64,000 nucleotides of DNA from JABDMH01 sp965223215 (GCA_965223215.1 CBDCVZ010000010.1:682001-746000); one strand, 5' to 3'; shown: positions 36,939 through 47,063, counted from the first letter of the stretch. A program made the numbers and translations. The notes: generated by a model not told the origin, from the sequence alone.

Positions 36939-37358
36939 ATGAAGGCAAAACAAAGCTTAGATCTGAGAAAGAGGAGCGCAATTCGGCATTCATTTGTTCC
37001 GGTGTGGTTGTTTTTCTCTCTTTTTTCCTGGCATTGCTCCAAGAGCCCGCTTACGCATTGTGATTCAGAAACTGTTTGCGTTCGAATTCACAATAATTCA
37101 TCCTTTAAAATGGACGCAATAAATGCGCTTGAAGTAGAATTTGGGTCTTTGCGACCTGGCCAAAAATCCGAATATTTTGAAGCATCCTATATTCACAATT
37201 ATAATCTAGTTGCCTTTACCATTGGTGATCAAGTGTGTCCCGGAGGGTGGTTGTGTGGCACGGGCCTAGCAACTTATACGCATGGCATCTTCACCATTCG
37301 ACTCGAGGTTTATGATCTACAAAATTGTTGCTACGAAAACTTTTTGGTTCGAGAATAA
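36939..37358 (+). CDS. Hypothetical secreted protein with many cysteines
   Basis: A 139-residue protein with a basic N-terminus and a hydrophobic stretch (VPVWLFFSLFSWHC) followed by a region with eight further cysteines (CDSETVC, CPGGWLC, NCC). The stretch could be a signal anchor or a poor lipobox at SWHC. The pattern FEASYIHNYNLVAFTIGD suggests beta strands. I do not recognise the family. It stands alone between the ABC permease and the aldehyde dehydrogenase. Export and disulfides are inference. Confidence 0.6.
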   Translation: MKAKQSLDLRKRSAIRHSFVPVWLFFSLFSWHCSKSPLTHCDSETVCVRIHNNSSFKMDAINALEVEFGSLRPGQKSEYFEASYIHNYNLVAFTIGDQVCPGGWLCGTGLATYTHGIFTIRLEVYDLQNCCYENFLVRE

Positions 37359-37590
37359 TTAGGGGTGCATTATCTCTCTGTGGTCTTTCAAATGCCCTCC
37401 AATTGCGTAAGGTTCCTTTTTTCGCTACCAGATGAGGGTGAACCTTAACCGGCCGTGCTTGCGAAAGGAATGTCGATCAAAAAATACCTAAACTTTACGT
37501 TGATCAATGGCACGAAATCTCATGATCTGACTGGCCAGACTTCTGGACTAAAAATAAAAAGCCAACACCAGGCCAGCCAAGCCAAAATCC

Positions 37591-37598
37591 TATATTTG
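37591..37598 (+). promoter_or_regulatory. putative Bacteroidota -7 box for the P5C dehydrogenase gene
   Basis: TATATTTG, a perfect TAnnTTTG, 23 bp before the ATG at 37622. No -33 TTG at 19 bp. Confidence 0.45.
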
Positions 37599-37621
37599 CG
37601 CCACATTAAAAGTGGTCAAAA

Positions 37622-39247
37622 ATGTCAGATGCAATTTATCAAGTACCTATTGCGGTCAATGAACCGCTATTAAGTTATGCTCCAGGCTCAGCCGAGCGCC
37701 TCGCACTTACAGAGACTTTGCAAAGGATCAAAGGTGAGCAGTGGGATATTCCTATGATTATTGGTGGAAAGGAGGTAAGGACGCGTCGTAAAGAAGCCAT
37801 TTACGCACCTCACAATTTACATGAACCCCTTGGGCAGCGTAGCGTGGGCAGTGCGAGCCATGTAAAGCAGGCGATCCAGGCTGCACTGGCTGCTAAACCA
37901 ACTTGGGAAGCCATGCCATGGCACGAGCGGGCGGCCATCTTCCTCAAAGCGGCGGAGCTTTTAAGTGGACCGTATCGTGCTCGCATGAATGCCGCGACCA
38001 TGTTATGCCAATCTAAAAACGTGTTCCAATCTGAGATAGATGCTGTGGCAGAACTGGCTGATTTCTATCGGTTTAATGTGCAGTATATGACTGATATTTA
38101 CCGCGAACAGCCCGAGAGCTCACCGGGTATATGGAATCGTCTCGAATATCGGCCACTGGAAGGTTTTGTGTTTGCAATCACACCATTTAACTTCACTTCA
38201 ATAGCGGCTAATCTGCCCGGAGCACCTGCCTTGCTGGGAAATACGGTCGTGTGGAAATGTGCTGATACACAAATATATTCAGCCCATGTAATTATGGAAA
38301 TTCTGCGTGAGGCAGGCCTACCCGACGGAGTCATTAATTTGGTTTTTGTCGATGGTCCCGAGGCAGGAGGGGTCGTATTTAAGCATAGAGATTTTGCCGG
38401 ATTACATTTTACGGGAAGCACTAGTGTCTTTCAGTTATTGTGGAAAACCATCGGAGAAAATATCGGACGCTACCGATCCTATCCTCGAGTGGTGGGAGAA
38501 ACGGGTGGAAAAGATTTTGTCATTGCTCATCCCTCTGCCAATCCTGCGGCAGTGGCCACAGCGCTGAGTCGTGGAGCCTTTGAGTTTCAGGGTCAGAAAT
38601 GCTCAGCTGCCTCGAGAGCTTATCTACCCAGTAATTTGTGGCAGGATATCCGCAAGATGGTGAGACAGGATTTAGCTTCATTCAACATGGGATCTCCAGT
38701 AGACTTTGCAAATTTCATCAATGCAGTGATTGATGAAAAGTCATTCGATAAGATCACCAATTACATCAAGCGGGCCAAGAAGGATAAGACTTGTAAAATT
38801 GTAGCTGGCGGCGAATTTGACAAGTCTGAGGGTTATTTTATTCAACCCACAGTCATTCACACTAAAGATCCAAATTACCGAACGATGCGGGAAGAATTGT
38901 TTGGTCCAGTGCTGTCGGTATATATTTATGATGAGCGTCAGTTTGCTGAGACATTGTCTTTGGTTGATCAGACTTCACCTTATGCCTTAACCGGGGCCAT
39001 TTTCTCGACCGATCGTCAAGCGATTAAGCAAACCACCGAGGCACTTCGCCATGCGGCCGGCAATTTCTACATCAATGATAAGCCGACGGGTGCAGTAGTA
39101 GGTCAACAACCATTCGGAGGTGCTCGAGCCAGTGGGACGAACGATAAGGCTGGATCTGTGCTCAATCTTTATCGTTGGCTTTCACCACGAACCCTTAAGG
39201 AAAACTTTAATCCTCCAACAGATTACCGCTATCCCTTTTTGGGATAA
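37622..39247 (+). CDS. pruA: L-glutamate gamma-semialdehyde (P5C) dehydrogenase
   Basis: A 541-residue aldehyde dehydrogenase that oxidises glutamate semialdehyde to glutamate in proline breakdown. It has the NAD-binding ITPFNFTSIAANLPGAPALLGNTVVWK segment, the GETGGKDF catalytic-glutamate region, the nucleophile in GQKCSAASRAYLPSNLW, and the C-terminal NFYINDKPTGAVVGQQPFGGARASGTNDKAGS. These identify the P5CDH group rather than general ALDH. Length is right for the eukaryotic/Bacteroidota-type single-domain enzyme. Proline dehydrogenase is not in the window. A -7 box lies 23 bp upstream. Confidence 0.96.
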   Translation: MSDAIYQVPIAVNEPLLSYAPGSAERLALTETLQRIKGEQWDIPMIIGGKEVRTRRKEAIYAPHNLHEPLGQRSVGSASHVKQAIQAALAAKPTWEAMPWHERAAIFLKAAELLSGPYRARMNAATMLCQSKNVFQSEIDAVAELADFYRFNVQYMTDIYREQPESSPGIWNRLEYRPLEGFVFAITPFNFTSIAANLPGAPALLGNTVVWKCADTQIYSAHVIMEILREAGLPDGVINLVFVDGPEAGGVVFKHRDFAGLHFTGSTSVFQLLWKTIGENIGRYRSYPRVVGETGGKDFVIAHPSANPAAVATALSRGAFEFQGQKCSAASRAYLPSNLWQDIRKMVRQDLASFNMGSPVDFANFINAVIDEKSFDKITNYIKRAKKDKTCKIVAGGEFDKSEGYFIQPTVIHTKDPNYRTMREELFGPVLSVYIYDERQFAETLSLVDQTSPYALTGAIFSTDRQAIKQTTEALRHAAGNFYINDKPTGAVVGQQPFGGARASGTNDKAGSVLNLYRWLSPRTLKENFNPPTDYRYPFLG

Positions 39248-39489
39248 AACTTCGACGGAGGATGTGAATGCAAAAAAAGGTGCAACTTTCGAAACATCTG
39301 GAAGGTTGAGTTCGTCCACGTATTAGGTGATAAAAGCTGCTTCTTCACTTTCGGAGATGATGGCTTTGTCGATCTTACGATTCGGTGGGTAGTGTCTCGA
39401 CCCACGTCCATCGGATTTCGGATAAGATTTTGCCACAAAGACCTATTTTCGCAGAACTTTTTTGGTCAACCTATTTAGAAATTAAAACC

Positions 39490-42400
39490 ATGATTAAACG
39501 ATTGTCGCTTGTTCTCGTGGCCCTAGGACTGCTATTGCCACAAGCAAATACCCAAACCGTCGGTAAACTGTTTCGCTATCCTGATGTTTCGCAAACCCAC
39601 ATTGCCTTCGCCTATGGAGGAGATATTTGGACGGTACCGAAAACAGGCGGCCTGGCGGTAAAATTGAGTTCACCCAAGGGCTCGGAAATTGCACCTAAGT
39701 TTTCACCAGATGGTAGTGAGATAGCATTCTCCGGCAACTACGATGGAAACATCGACATTTACGTCATTCCCGCGCAAGGTGGATTGCCAATTCGCGTGAC
39801 GCACCATGGAATGTCGGATCGAATTCAAGACTGGTTTCCAGATGGAAAACATCTGTACTACACCAGTTCTATGCACAGTGAAAAGCAACGCTTTAGTCAG
39901 TTCTATAGTGTTCCAAAGGAGGGTGGACTGCCGAGAAAAATGCCGATGGCTTATGGAGAATTTGGATCGCTCAGCCCTGATGGTAAAAGAATTGCTTACA
40001 CTGATAAATCTAGGGTTTCTCGCAATTGGAAAAGATACAAAGGTGGCATGGCTGCAGATATCTTCATCTTCGATCTAGAGACCTACGCAAGTGAAAACAT
40101 TACCCGCCATGCAGCAAATGACGAGATCCCAATGTGGCATCAAGATGCCATCTATTACTTATCAGATAAGGGACCAGAACAACGCTTCAATATTTGGAAA
40201 TACGATATAAGCACCAAGGAGCATACCCAGATCACGAAATTTCCAGATTATGATGTCCATACACCGTCTATTGGACCTGAGGAAATTGTGTTTGAAGCTG
40301 GTGGGAGCATTTACTTACTTAATTTGGAAAATCACCAGCCACAAGAGATCGAGATCTCGGTCGCTACGGATATGATCTCCATTAAATCGAAAAAAGTAGC
40401 TGTGCAGGAGCAAATCCTTAACATGGATATTTCACCAGATGGCAACCGAACGGTGGTAGAGGCCAGAGGAGAATTGTTATCGCTACCGGCTCGAAAAGGT
40501 GTGATTCGAAATTTGAGTCGAACAAGTGGTATTGCGGAGCGTTATCCAGCATGGTCTCCCAATGGTCAAATGATCGCCTATTGGAGCGACCGCACGGGTG
40601 AATATGAATTGACGTTGAGAGACTTGAAAAATGGAGGCGAAGAAAAAACAATCACCAAGCTGGGTCCGGGATTTCGGTACAATATCTATTGGTCACCAGA
40701 TAGCAAGCACGTTGTTTTTGTAGATCAAACCATGACCATCTACAAAGTAGATATTGCAACCGGCACTCCTGTCAAAGTCGATCAGGATATTTCACTTTAT
40801 GAAAGTGGACTGCAGGCCTTTGATGTCAGCTGGTCTCCTGATAGTCGGTGGATCGCTTACGACAAGAGCCTAGAAAACGGAAATTCGGCCATCTTTATTT
40901 ATGACACCAAGTCGCTAAAAGTCAGACAAGCAACCTCGGGTTTTTACTCAGATTCTTATCCACGGTTTGATCCCGATGGTAAGTATCTATACCTCATGAC
41001 CAACCGTAACTTTGACCCGTTGTATTCTGATTTTGATAATACCTGGGTCTACCCCAATGCAACCCAACTTGCACTGATTACATTACGAAAAGATGTTCTG
41101 TCACCACTAGCACCCAAGAATGATACGGTGGCATTTAACCTAGAGGATGAAGCAGTAGAAGGGGAAAACGAAGACGAGAAAAAATCGGATGCAAAGCAAG
41201 AAAGTGTAGTATCAGTAGACATTGATTTTGAAGATCTGGAGCGAAGACTGATCATATTACCTCCACCTGCAGGAAACTTTGGCAACCTCACGGCGACTTC
41301 TGGAAAAATAATTTTCCATCGATATCCCAACAGTGGATCAGAGGAGGAAAAAAATGCCGTCAAGTATTTCGATCTGGAAGACCAGGAAGAACACACGATT
41401 ATCAAAGATGTCAGGGGATATGCGGTGGCCGCCAACGGCGAAAAAATGTTGATCATCAAGCAGGAGCAGTCGGGAATCATTGAAGTTGCCAAGGATCAAT
41501 CCATTGATGACGCCTTATCTCTCAACGAGATGGAAATGACCGTTAATCCGCGTGAGGAGTGGAAGCAAATCTTTAACGATGCCTGGAGATTCGAAAGAGA
41601 TTTCTTCTACGATAGATCGATGCACGGTGTTGACTGGATAGGACTAAAGGAACACTACGGAAAATTGATTGATCACTGCATGTCAAGAGATGATGTGAAT
41701 TTCGTGATCGGTGAATTAATTGGTGAATTGAATGCTTCCCATACTTACCGCGGTGGCGGTGATCAAGAGCAACCAGCTCGCAAGGCCGTCGGATACCTGG
41801 GCGTTGATTGGACGACTGAAGGAGGGCACTTCAAAGTGCATAAAATCATAAGAGGTGCAGCATGGGATAATGAGGTTAGGTCTGCATTGGATATGCCAGG
41901 TGTCAATGTTGCGGAGGGAGACTTCATTCTTGCGGTCAACGGCGTCCCTCTCAATGAATACACGGATCCGTGGGGAGCCTTTGAAGGTCTGGCCGGAAAA
42001 ACGGTAGAATTATCGGTAAATAACAAGCCAACTTTTGATGGGGCACGTACTGAAATTGTGGAAACCATGCGATCGGAAACCCGACTTCGTCACTTGGCTT
42101 GGATCGAGGCAAATCGGAGGGAAGTGGAAGAGGCTTCGGATGGAAAGATTGGATACATCTATGTGCCTAGTACCGGACGAGATGGGCAGAAGGAGTTGGC
42201 AAGGCAATTTTACGCCCAATGGAATAAGGAAGGCCTGGTGATCGATGAACGATTTAACAATGGCGGTCAGATTCCGGATCGGTTTATTGAATTATTAGAT
42301 CGCAAACCCCTCGCGTATTGGTCCGTACGAGACGGCAAGAATTGGCAGTGGCCACCAATTGCAAATTTTGGATCGATGGCAATGCTGGCAAATGGCTGGA

Positions 42401-42744
42401 GCGGCAGTGGGGGAGATGCCTTCCCCGATTATTTTCAAAAAGCCGGCCTGGGACCAGTGATCGGAACACGCACCTGGGGAGGGCTGATTGGAATATCTGG
42501 ATCTCCAAGTCTGATTGATGGGGGAGGCGTCACTGTACCGACATTCCGAATGTACAATCCAGACGGCACTTGGTTTAAAGAGGGTTACGGCGTCGAACCT
42601 GACATTGAAGTCCCCGAGGATCCATCCGAACTGGCGAAAGGAAACGATACCCAGTTACAAGCGGCGATCAGACAAGTACTGGAAAGTATCAAAAAGAAAG
42701 GGCCCATACACCCACCACCTCCCGGAAAAGAAAAGCGTACTTAA
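39490..42744 (+). CDS. Tricorn-type S41 protease with beta-propeller and PDZ domains, secreted
   Basis: A 1084-residue protein starting with a signal peptide (LVLVALGLLLPQANTQ). Residues about 25-640 are PD40/WD40-like beta-propeller repeats (SPDGSEIAFSG, SPDGKRIAY, SPNGQMIAYWSDRTGEYEL). A helical C1 region, a PDZ domain (about residues 765-850) and a C-terminal S41 protease domain follow. The nucleophile is a serine of NGWSGSGGD (Ser971 or Ser973), and GTRTWGGLIG comes after it. Tricorn homologues degrade peptides; the signal peptide places this one in the periplasm or outside. I start at 39490 where the signal peptide begins, not at 39385. A terminator follows. Confidence 0.94.
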   Translation: MIKRLSLVLVALGLLLPQANTQTVGKLFRYPDVSQTHIAFAYGGDIWTVPKTGGLAVKLSSPKGSEIAPKFSPDGSEIAFSGNYDGNIDIYVIPAQGGLPIRVTHHGMSDRIQDWFPDGKHLYYTSSMHSEKQRFSQFYSVPKEGGLPRKMPMAYGEFGSLSPDGKRIAYTDKSRVSRNWKRYKGGMAADIFIFDLETYASENITRHAANDEIPMWHQDAIYYLSDKGPEQRFNIWKYDISTKEHTQITKFPDYDVHTPSIGPEEIVFEAGGSIYLLNLENHQPQEIEISVATDMISIKSKKVAVQEQILNMDISPDGNRTVVEARGELLSLPARKGVIRNLSRTSGIAERYPAWSPNGQMIAYWSDRTGEYELTLRDLKNGGEEKTITKLGPGFRYNIYWSPDSKHVVFVDQTMTIYKVDIATGTPVKVDQDISLYESGLQAFDVSWSPDSRWIAYDKSLENGNSAIFIYDTKSLKVRQATSGFYSDSYPRFDPDGKYLYLMTNRNFDPLYSDFDNTWVYPNATQLALITLRKDVLSPLAPKNDTVAFNLEDEAVEGENEDEKKSDAKQESVVSVDIDFEDLERRLIILPPPAGNFGNLTATSGKIIFHRYPNSGSEEEKNAVKYFDLEDQEEHTIIKDVRGYAVAANGEKMLIIKQEQSGIIEVAKDQSIDDALSLNEMEMTVNPREEWKQIFNDAWRFERDFFYDRSMHGVDWIGLKEHYGKLIDHCMSRDDVNFVIGELIGELNASHTYRGGGDQEQPARKAVGYLGVDWTTEGGHFKVHKIIRGAAWDNEVRSALDMPGVNVAEGDFILAVNGVPLNEYTDPWGAFEGLAGKTVELSVNNKPTFDGARTEIVETMRSETRLRHLAWIEANRREVEEASDGKIGYIYVPSTGRDGQKELARQFYAQWNKEGLVIDERFNNGGQIPDRFIELLDRKPLAYWSVRDGKNWQWPPIANFGSMAMLANGWSGSGGDAFPDYFQKAGLGPVIGTRTWGGLIGISGSPSLIDGGGVTVPTFRMYNPDGTWFKEGYGVEPDIEVPEDPSELAKGNDTQLQAAIRQVLESIKKKGPIHPPPPGKEKRT

Positions 42745-42760
42745 ATAAATTAGAAATTTC

Positions 42761-42787
42761 AGGACCGCCGAGTGCGGTCCTTTTTTT
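42761..42787 (+). terminator. intrinsic terminator after the tricorn gene
   Basis: AGGACCGC against GCGGTCCT with loop CGAGT and a T7 run, 17 bp after the stop. Confidence 0.92.
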
Positions 42788-42933
42788 ATCTGGATTGAGC
42801 AGTAGGTTTCTATTAAAACTCGTATTTTACAGAGTGAGTCGTTGACAAACACTGATTGCACCCTTGATGAAGAAAGGGCCAATTTATCCATATTTATGGG
42901 GTTCTAATAAATGAGTAAATTTTCTTTCACCTC

Positions 42934-43788
42934 ATGCTAAGCCTAAGTGCTCGCACCAGATCTGCCACCACTATTGTTACGATACTTTTCCTTTTTTTGG
43001 GCGCATATACTTCCCTTGAGGCACAGGAAGTGCTTTCAACACACCCAGGTGCTCGCGGTGGTACTATGGGATCAATCCGGAGTATCCATACCGACGTCTT
43101 GGCGATGTACGGCAATGAAGCAGGGTTGGGTTTTGCGACCAATCTCTCATTTTACGCCAGTGCTGAACGAAGAGCTAACAACGAAGGGCTGAACTTCTAT
43201 TCCCTGGCAAGTTGTTTGCCTACCGCATTTGGAAGTTTTGGAGTCCTGATCGAGCACTTTGGTTTTGATCTGTATAATGAGCAATTAGTCGGTCTGGGTT
43301 ACGGTCGTCAGGTTTCTGAATACCTGTCGGTGGGTGCACAATTTGATTATCTACAGGTAAAGATTCCATCTTATGGCCAAAAATCTGCTGTTACCGTTGA
43401 GCTGGGTCTCCTGACCAAGATTGGAACCAGGACTCAGCTGGGTTTTCATGTGTACAATCCGTTCGATATTCGTCTGGTAGAAGAGGAACCGCTGCCAACC
43501 ATCATTAACCTTGGCGTTGCTTACCAACCCACGCACCAGGTCAGGGTTATTGCGGAAGTCGAAAAAGTTGGCGGGCAGCAAGAAAATCTAAAGGCTGGAC
43601 TGGAATATCAGTTGGTTGAACGATTTACTTTCCGATTGGGAGTCAATACGAATCCAAGTCTGATTACCTTTGGTGTGGGTTATCAAATGCAGAATGGCAT
43701 GTCTCTAGATGTGGGGAGTACGGTACATCAACTGTTGGGCATCAGTCCACTGGCAGGTATCGGCTACCAAAGAACGAAATCACCATGA
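42934..43788 (+). CDS. PorV/PorQ-like outer-membrane beta-barrel protein
   Basis: A 284-residue protein with a signal peptide (TTIVTILFLFLGAYTSLEAQ) and barrel strands. The opening (LSTHPGARGGTMGSIRSI, AMYGNEAGLGFATNLSFYAS) resembles PorV/PorQ/FadL-type proteins, which in type IX systems carry or process cargo. Strands such as QLVGLGYGRQVSEYLSVGAQFDYL and FRLGVNTNPSLITFGVGYQM follow. The last codons overlap the futalosine hydrolase start by 4 bp (ATGA), so the two are translationally coupled despite unrelated functions. A link to type IX secretion is likely but not proven. Confidence 0.75.
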   Translation: MLSLSARTRSATTIVTILFLFLGAYTSLEAQEVLSTHPGARGGTMGSIRSIHTDVLAMYGNEAGLGFATNLSFYASAERRANNEGLNFYSLASCLPTAFGSFGVLIEHFGFDLYNEQLVGLGYGRQVSEYLSVGAQFDYLQVKIPSYGQKSAVTVELGLLTKIGTRTQLGFHVYNPFDIRLVEEEPLPTIINLGVAYQPTHQVRVIAEVEKVGGQQENLKAGLEYQLVERFTFRLGVNTNPSLITFGVGYQMQNGMSLDVGSTVHQLLGISPLAGIGYQRTKSP

Positions 43789-44474
43789 AGGTAATTATTG
43801 CGAGTGCCACCAAACCAGAGATGCAACCACTGCTGAATTATCTGGAATCCAGTGGCTTCAGAGCCGCCAAAAAAGGTGGTTACGCAAAGGGAAAACTAAA
43901 GGTTTATACCCTGATATCGGGAGTTGGTTGTACGGCGATGGCAACGAGTTTGACACCTTTACTTTACGCCGTCCAGCCCTCTATGGCCATTTGTATGGGC
44001 ATCGCTGGAGCATTTCCTGGAAAATTTAAAGTTGGAGATGTGGTCAATGTGCAGTCACAACAATTTGGAGACCTCGGCATCGAGGAGGCCGATGGACAAC
44101 TGCGAGACTTGTTTGAAATTGGGCTGGTTGATCCCAATGAGTTTCCCTTCACCAATGGAATCCTGGAGAATCCATCGGTAAGGGATGCTTCCTTTCTTCC
44201 TTTGGCTCAAGCCATTACCGTAAATCGCGTGCATGGCTCTGCGGCCAGCATTTCAGGGGTCCTTCAACGCTATGAAGTCGACGTGGAGTGTATGGAAGGG
44301 GCAGCGTTTTTTTACGCTTGTTTGCTTGCAGAGATACCATTTCTCGAAATTCGATCGATCTCCAATTTGGTAGAACCGCGAAACCGGGCATCCTGGAGGA
44401 TTGACGAGGCCATTATGCACCTCAATGAAGCAATCATAGAAATGGTCGAAATATTTGCGGTGGGAAAATCCTAG
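43785..44474 (+). CDS. mqnB: Futalosine hydrolase MqnB
   Basis: A 229-residue nucleosidase of the MTA/SAH family, futalosine branch. It has VIIASATKPEMQPLL, MGIAGAFPGKFKVGDVV, DVECMEGAAFFYACLLAEIPFLEIRSISN and the terminal VEPRNRASWRIDEAI, characteristic of MqnB. The enzyme splits futalosine to hypoxanthine and dehypoxanthinyl futalosine in the alternative menaquinone pathway. The UbiE/MenG methylase at 5357-6085 would complete the route; MqnA, C and D are not in the window. It overlaps the upstream barrel gene by 4 bp. Confidence 0.93.
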   Translation: MKVIIASATKPEMQPLLNYLESSGFRAAKKGGYAKGKLKVYTLISGVGCTAMATSLTPLLYAVQPSMAICMGIAGAFPGKFKVGDVVNVQSQQFGDLGIEEADGQLRDLFEIGLVDPNEFPFTNGILENPSVRDASFLPLAQAITVNRVHGSAASISGVLQRYEVDVECMEGAAFFYACLLAEIPFLEIRSISNLVEPRNRASWRIDEAIMHLNEAIIEMVEIFAVGKS

Positions 44475-44560
44475 ATCTACGGCTTGAAAAACAAGAAGGC
44501 AGGAAGAAGAATTAACACCAAAGGGTAAAAAATCGTTGATAAAAGAAAGTGAAACACGGC

Positions 44561-45610
44561 ATGAGATTTTGGACCATCGTGGTACTCTTTTTTGCCTTCG
44601 CATCATGCATCGAAGAAATCGAATTTGTGGCCCCAGGACAGATCGGTATTTTGGTGGTGGATGGCAATCTCACAACATCAGGAGATAGCAACCTCATTCA
44701 GCTATCACGCACCGACAAACTCGGTCAGCAGGTTTTTCCGCCCGTCCAAGCTACTACGGTAACATTGAGAGATGACGAAGGAAAGACTGAGCCCTATCTT
44801 GCATTGGGTAATGGCAAATACTGGTTGAAGGGAAACATTTTAAAACCAAAGATTGGTGGAACCTATCATCTGGAGATTGAGCTGGAGAATGGTCGTAAAT
44901 ATCAATCCCAAGCCGAGCGGATTCTCCCAGCACCCGAAATCGATAGCCTGTCATTTGAGACGGCGATTGAAAATATTGTGGTGGATGAAACGAAGGAACT
45001 CTCACGAACAGTCGTTGACTTTTTTGTCCATGGGCATATTTCCACCCCACCAGATAAGACCTATTTACAATGGAAGGTAGAGCAGGTCTCTGCAGTTTCA
45101 GAATTGACTTGCAGTCCCTTCCTTGCTGCAAAAACCTGCTACATTTACCGACAAAGCAATCCCAATCAATTATTTTTGCTTGATGGAACGCTGCTCCGTC
45201 CCAATGCTGATTATAAGGAACTCATCTCCAAGCAGGTCTTAGATTACAGCTACGGTCAGCTTACATCGTACTATGTGTCGCAACGGTCGATATCACGAGA
45301 TGCCTACATTTATTTAGATCAGGTTGAAAGGATTGTAAATGAAGTGGGATCAATTTTCGATGCCCCACCTGCAGCAATTCCAGGTAACATTTTTTCATTA
45401 GATGATCCTACCGAAAAAGTACTCGGATATTTTAGTGCCTACGATGAAAAAAAGGCCCTGCTTTTCATCGAAAGTAATGATCTGGGCGAGCGTCGAAAAC
45501 TTCCACTCTGTGGCATCCCTGGATTTCCTCCCGATCCCCTTCATCAAGCCTGCTGTAATTGCCTCTTACTCGATAACAGTTCAACCCTTCGCCCGTCTTA
45601 CTGGCCTTAA
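44561..45610 (+). CDS. DUF4249 domain lipoprotein
   Basis: A 349-residue protein with a lipoprotein-like signal (FWTIVVLFFAFASC, Cys as acceptor) and the DUF4249 pattern: LVVDGNLTTSGDSNLIQLSRTD, a GTYHLEIELENGRKYQSQAE segment, and a cysteine-rich end CCNCLLL ... PSYW. DUF4249 proteins usually sit in the outer membrane next to a TonB-dependent receptor; none is adjacent here. I chose ATG 44561 rather than a GTG at 44549. Role in uptake is inference from usual partners. It ends 73 bp before the convergent Nramp-like gene. Confidence 0.88.
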   Translation: MRFWTIVVLFFAFASCIEEIEFVAPGQIGILVVDGNLTTSGDSNLIQLSRTDKLGQQVFPPVQATTVTLRDDEGKTEPYLALGNGKYWLKGNILKPKIGGTYHLEIELENGRKYQSQAERILPAPEIDSLSFETAIENIVVDETKELSRTVVDFFVHGHISTPPDKTYLQWKVEQVSAVSELTCSPFLAAKTCYIYRQSNPNQLFLLDGTLLRPNADYKELISKQVLDYSYGQLTSYYVSQRSISRDAYIYLDQVERIVNEVGSIFDAPPAAIPGNIFSLDDPTEKVLGYFSAYDEKKALLFIESNDLGERRKLPLCGIPGFPPDPLHQACCNCLLLDNSSTLRPSYWP

Positions 45611-45682
45611 ATTTCTAACTACCTAGCTTCCTATAAACTAAATCTATACCAGTTAGAAAGTACATTCAGTTTTCAAACATGG

Positions 45683-47032
45683 CTAAGTAAGCACCTGTAC
45701 TAAACTATAAATCACAATTGAAAAGGTTGTTACAACACTGATCCAAAGCAACGAATCGTATATTCTCGATGGCTGAAATTGGTCGATAATTCTTTTGTAG
45801 CGATAAAATAATACAACCCAAATCACTAATAAAAGAATCAGCGCTGTGATGATGCCACCTGCGATAATCATCGCCACCGGCAATTTAATGAACAGGAAGA
45901 GAAATGCCCAGGAAATCGGAAGTATCCAACTCAAGATTTTTATGGATTGATGACGTTGGTCGTGATCAAAGAAATTAATCCATCCAATCTGGCCAAAAAT
46001 ATCTGAATATTGCCGGGTCCACTGAGCAAGGGCCGCAAAGAGCGTCGAAAAGAGCACCATAAAAGCCCCCGCTAGGAACATCCATTTTGTGCTCGGCCCT
46101 AGACTTTCAGTATACATGGTAGAAAGCGTTTCTATCATCGCATACCCCTCCGGTACATTTCCCGCTGCGTGTAGCACTGCAGCTCCTAACAGATAAAAAG
46201 CGGCGGTCATAATCGTGTAGACGATCATGGAGGCAATGGCATCGTAGTGCATAACCTTGATCCAGCCCTTTGCTCGATCTTTCCATGCCTGCGATCCATC
46301 ATTTGGTCCGGTTTTGGCAGCATAACCCTTTTCCAGACACCAATAATTATAGGCGATGATTTCGTCTCCACCCACCCCAGTAATTCCAAAGGCACCAATG
46401 GCGATGGCTACCGCAGAAGCAGGTAATTTAAATTGTAGGCCCTCGGCGATGTTAGCCCATGACAAAGCGTAAGGCGTGTATTTAAGGAAATACAGACAGA
46501 CAAAGGTCAAAATGGTAAAGAGGCCAATCATCACCAGTGAAAACCTTTCAATCGTTTGATAGTAACCCTGAAATACCATCAAAGCAACACAAACGGCTAC
46601 GGCAAAAGCGAGCACGGCCATGGGTACTGAAGGCAAAACCATTTGTAAGATGATGGCGACCCCGCCAATGATGCCTCCCAGCTGCAGTATTTTGGCAACC
46701 ATCATGATAAAAAAAGCCCAGACCGTCCAGTGTGCCCGTTTCAGGCGAAAACCCGGTAGGCGGTTAAAAGCTTGCATGGGGGTCTCACCCTCTAAGATCG
46801 TGTGTTTAGCAAATTCAACTTGAAGCATAACTTTGATGATGCAGCTCAGAATAATAATCCAAAAAGTTACAAAGCCGGCCTTGGCACCCAGCGTAGTGGT
46901 CGCAATTAATTCTCCTGATCCCACAATCGATGCCGATAGAATGAAACCTGGCCCCAAATATTTCATTCTTCCCCCAAAAGTAGTTGGTGGGTCGGCCACT
47001 ACCTCAGTGGTCCGTGTGTAGATATCGGTCAT
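45683..47032 (-). CDS. Nramp-superfamily transporter with atypical metal-site motifs
   Basis: A 449-residue protein with about eleven to twelve membrane helices, of the Nramp (SLC11) family by overall pattern (GPGFILSASIVGSGELIATT, EFAKHTILEGETPMQAFNRLPG). Canonical transporters have DPGN in helix 1 and MPH(N) in helix 6 at the metal site. Here the equivalent segments read VGSGE and GVGGDEIIAYNY. These changes remove the usual Asp, Asn and Met ligands, so the substrate is probably not Mn or Fe in the usual way. The gene is divergent from a sialidase-like gene, with about 50 bp between starts. Confidence 0.85.
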   Translation of the reverse strand: MTDIYTRTTEVVADPPTTFGGRMKYLGPGFILSASIVGSGELIATTTLGAKAGFVTFWIIILSCIIKVMLQVEFAKHTILEGETPMQAFNRLPGFRLKRAHWTVWAFFIMMVAKILQLGGIIGGVAIILQMVLPSVPMAVLAFAVAVCVALMVFQGYYQTIERFSLVMIGLFTILTFVCLYFLKYTPYALSWANIAEGLQFKLPASAVAIAIGAFGITGVGGDEIIAYNYWCLEKGYAAKTGPNDGSQAWKDRAKGWIKVMHYDAIASMIVYTIMTAAFYLLGAAVLHAAGNVPEGYAMIETLSTMYTESLGPSTKWMFLAGAFMVLFSTLFAALAQWTRQYSDIFGQIGWINFFDHDQRHQSIKILSWILPISWAFLFLFIKLPVAMIIAGGIITALILLLVIWVVLFYRYKRIIDQFQPSRIYDSLLWISVVTTFSIVIYSLVQVLT

Positions 47033-47063
47033 TCCGTAAAATAGCAGAATTACTTTTGAAAAT

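Noticed and set aside
39385..39489. Upstream extension of the tricorn protease frame
   Set aside because: The extra 35 residues precede a perfect signal peptide and so would block secretion; the ATG at 39490 is preferred.
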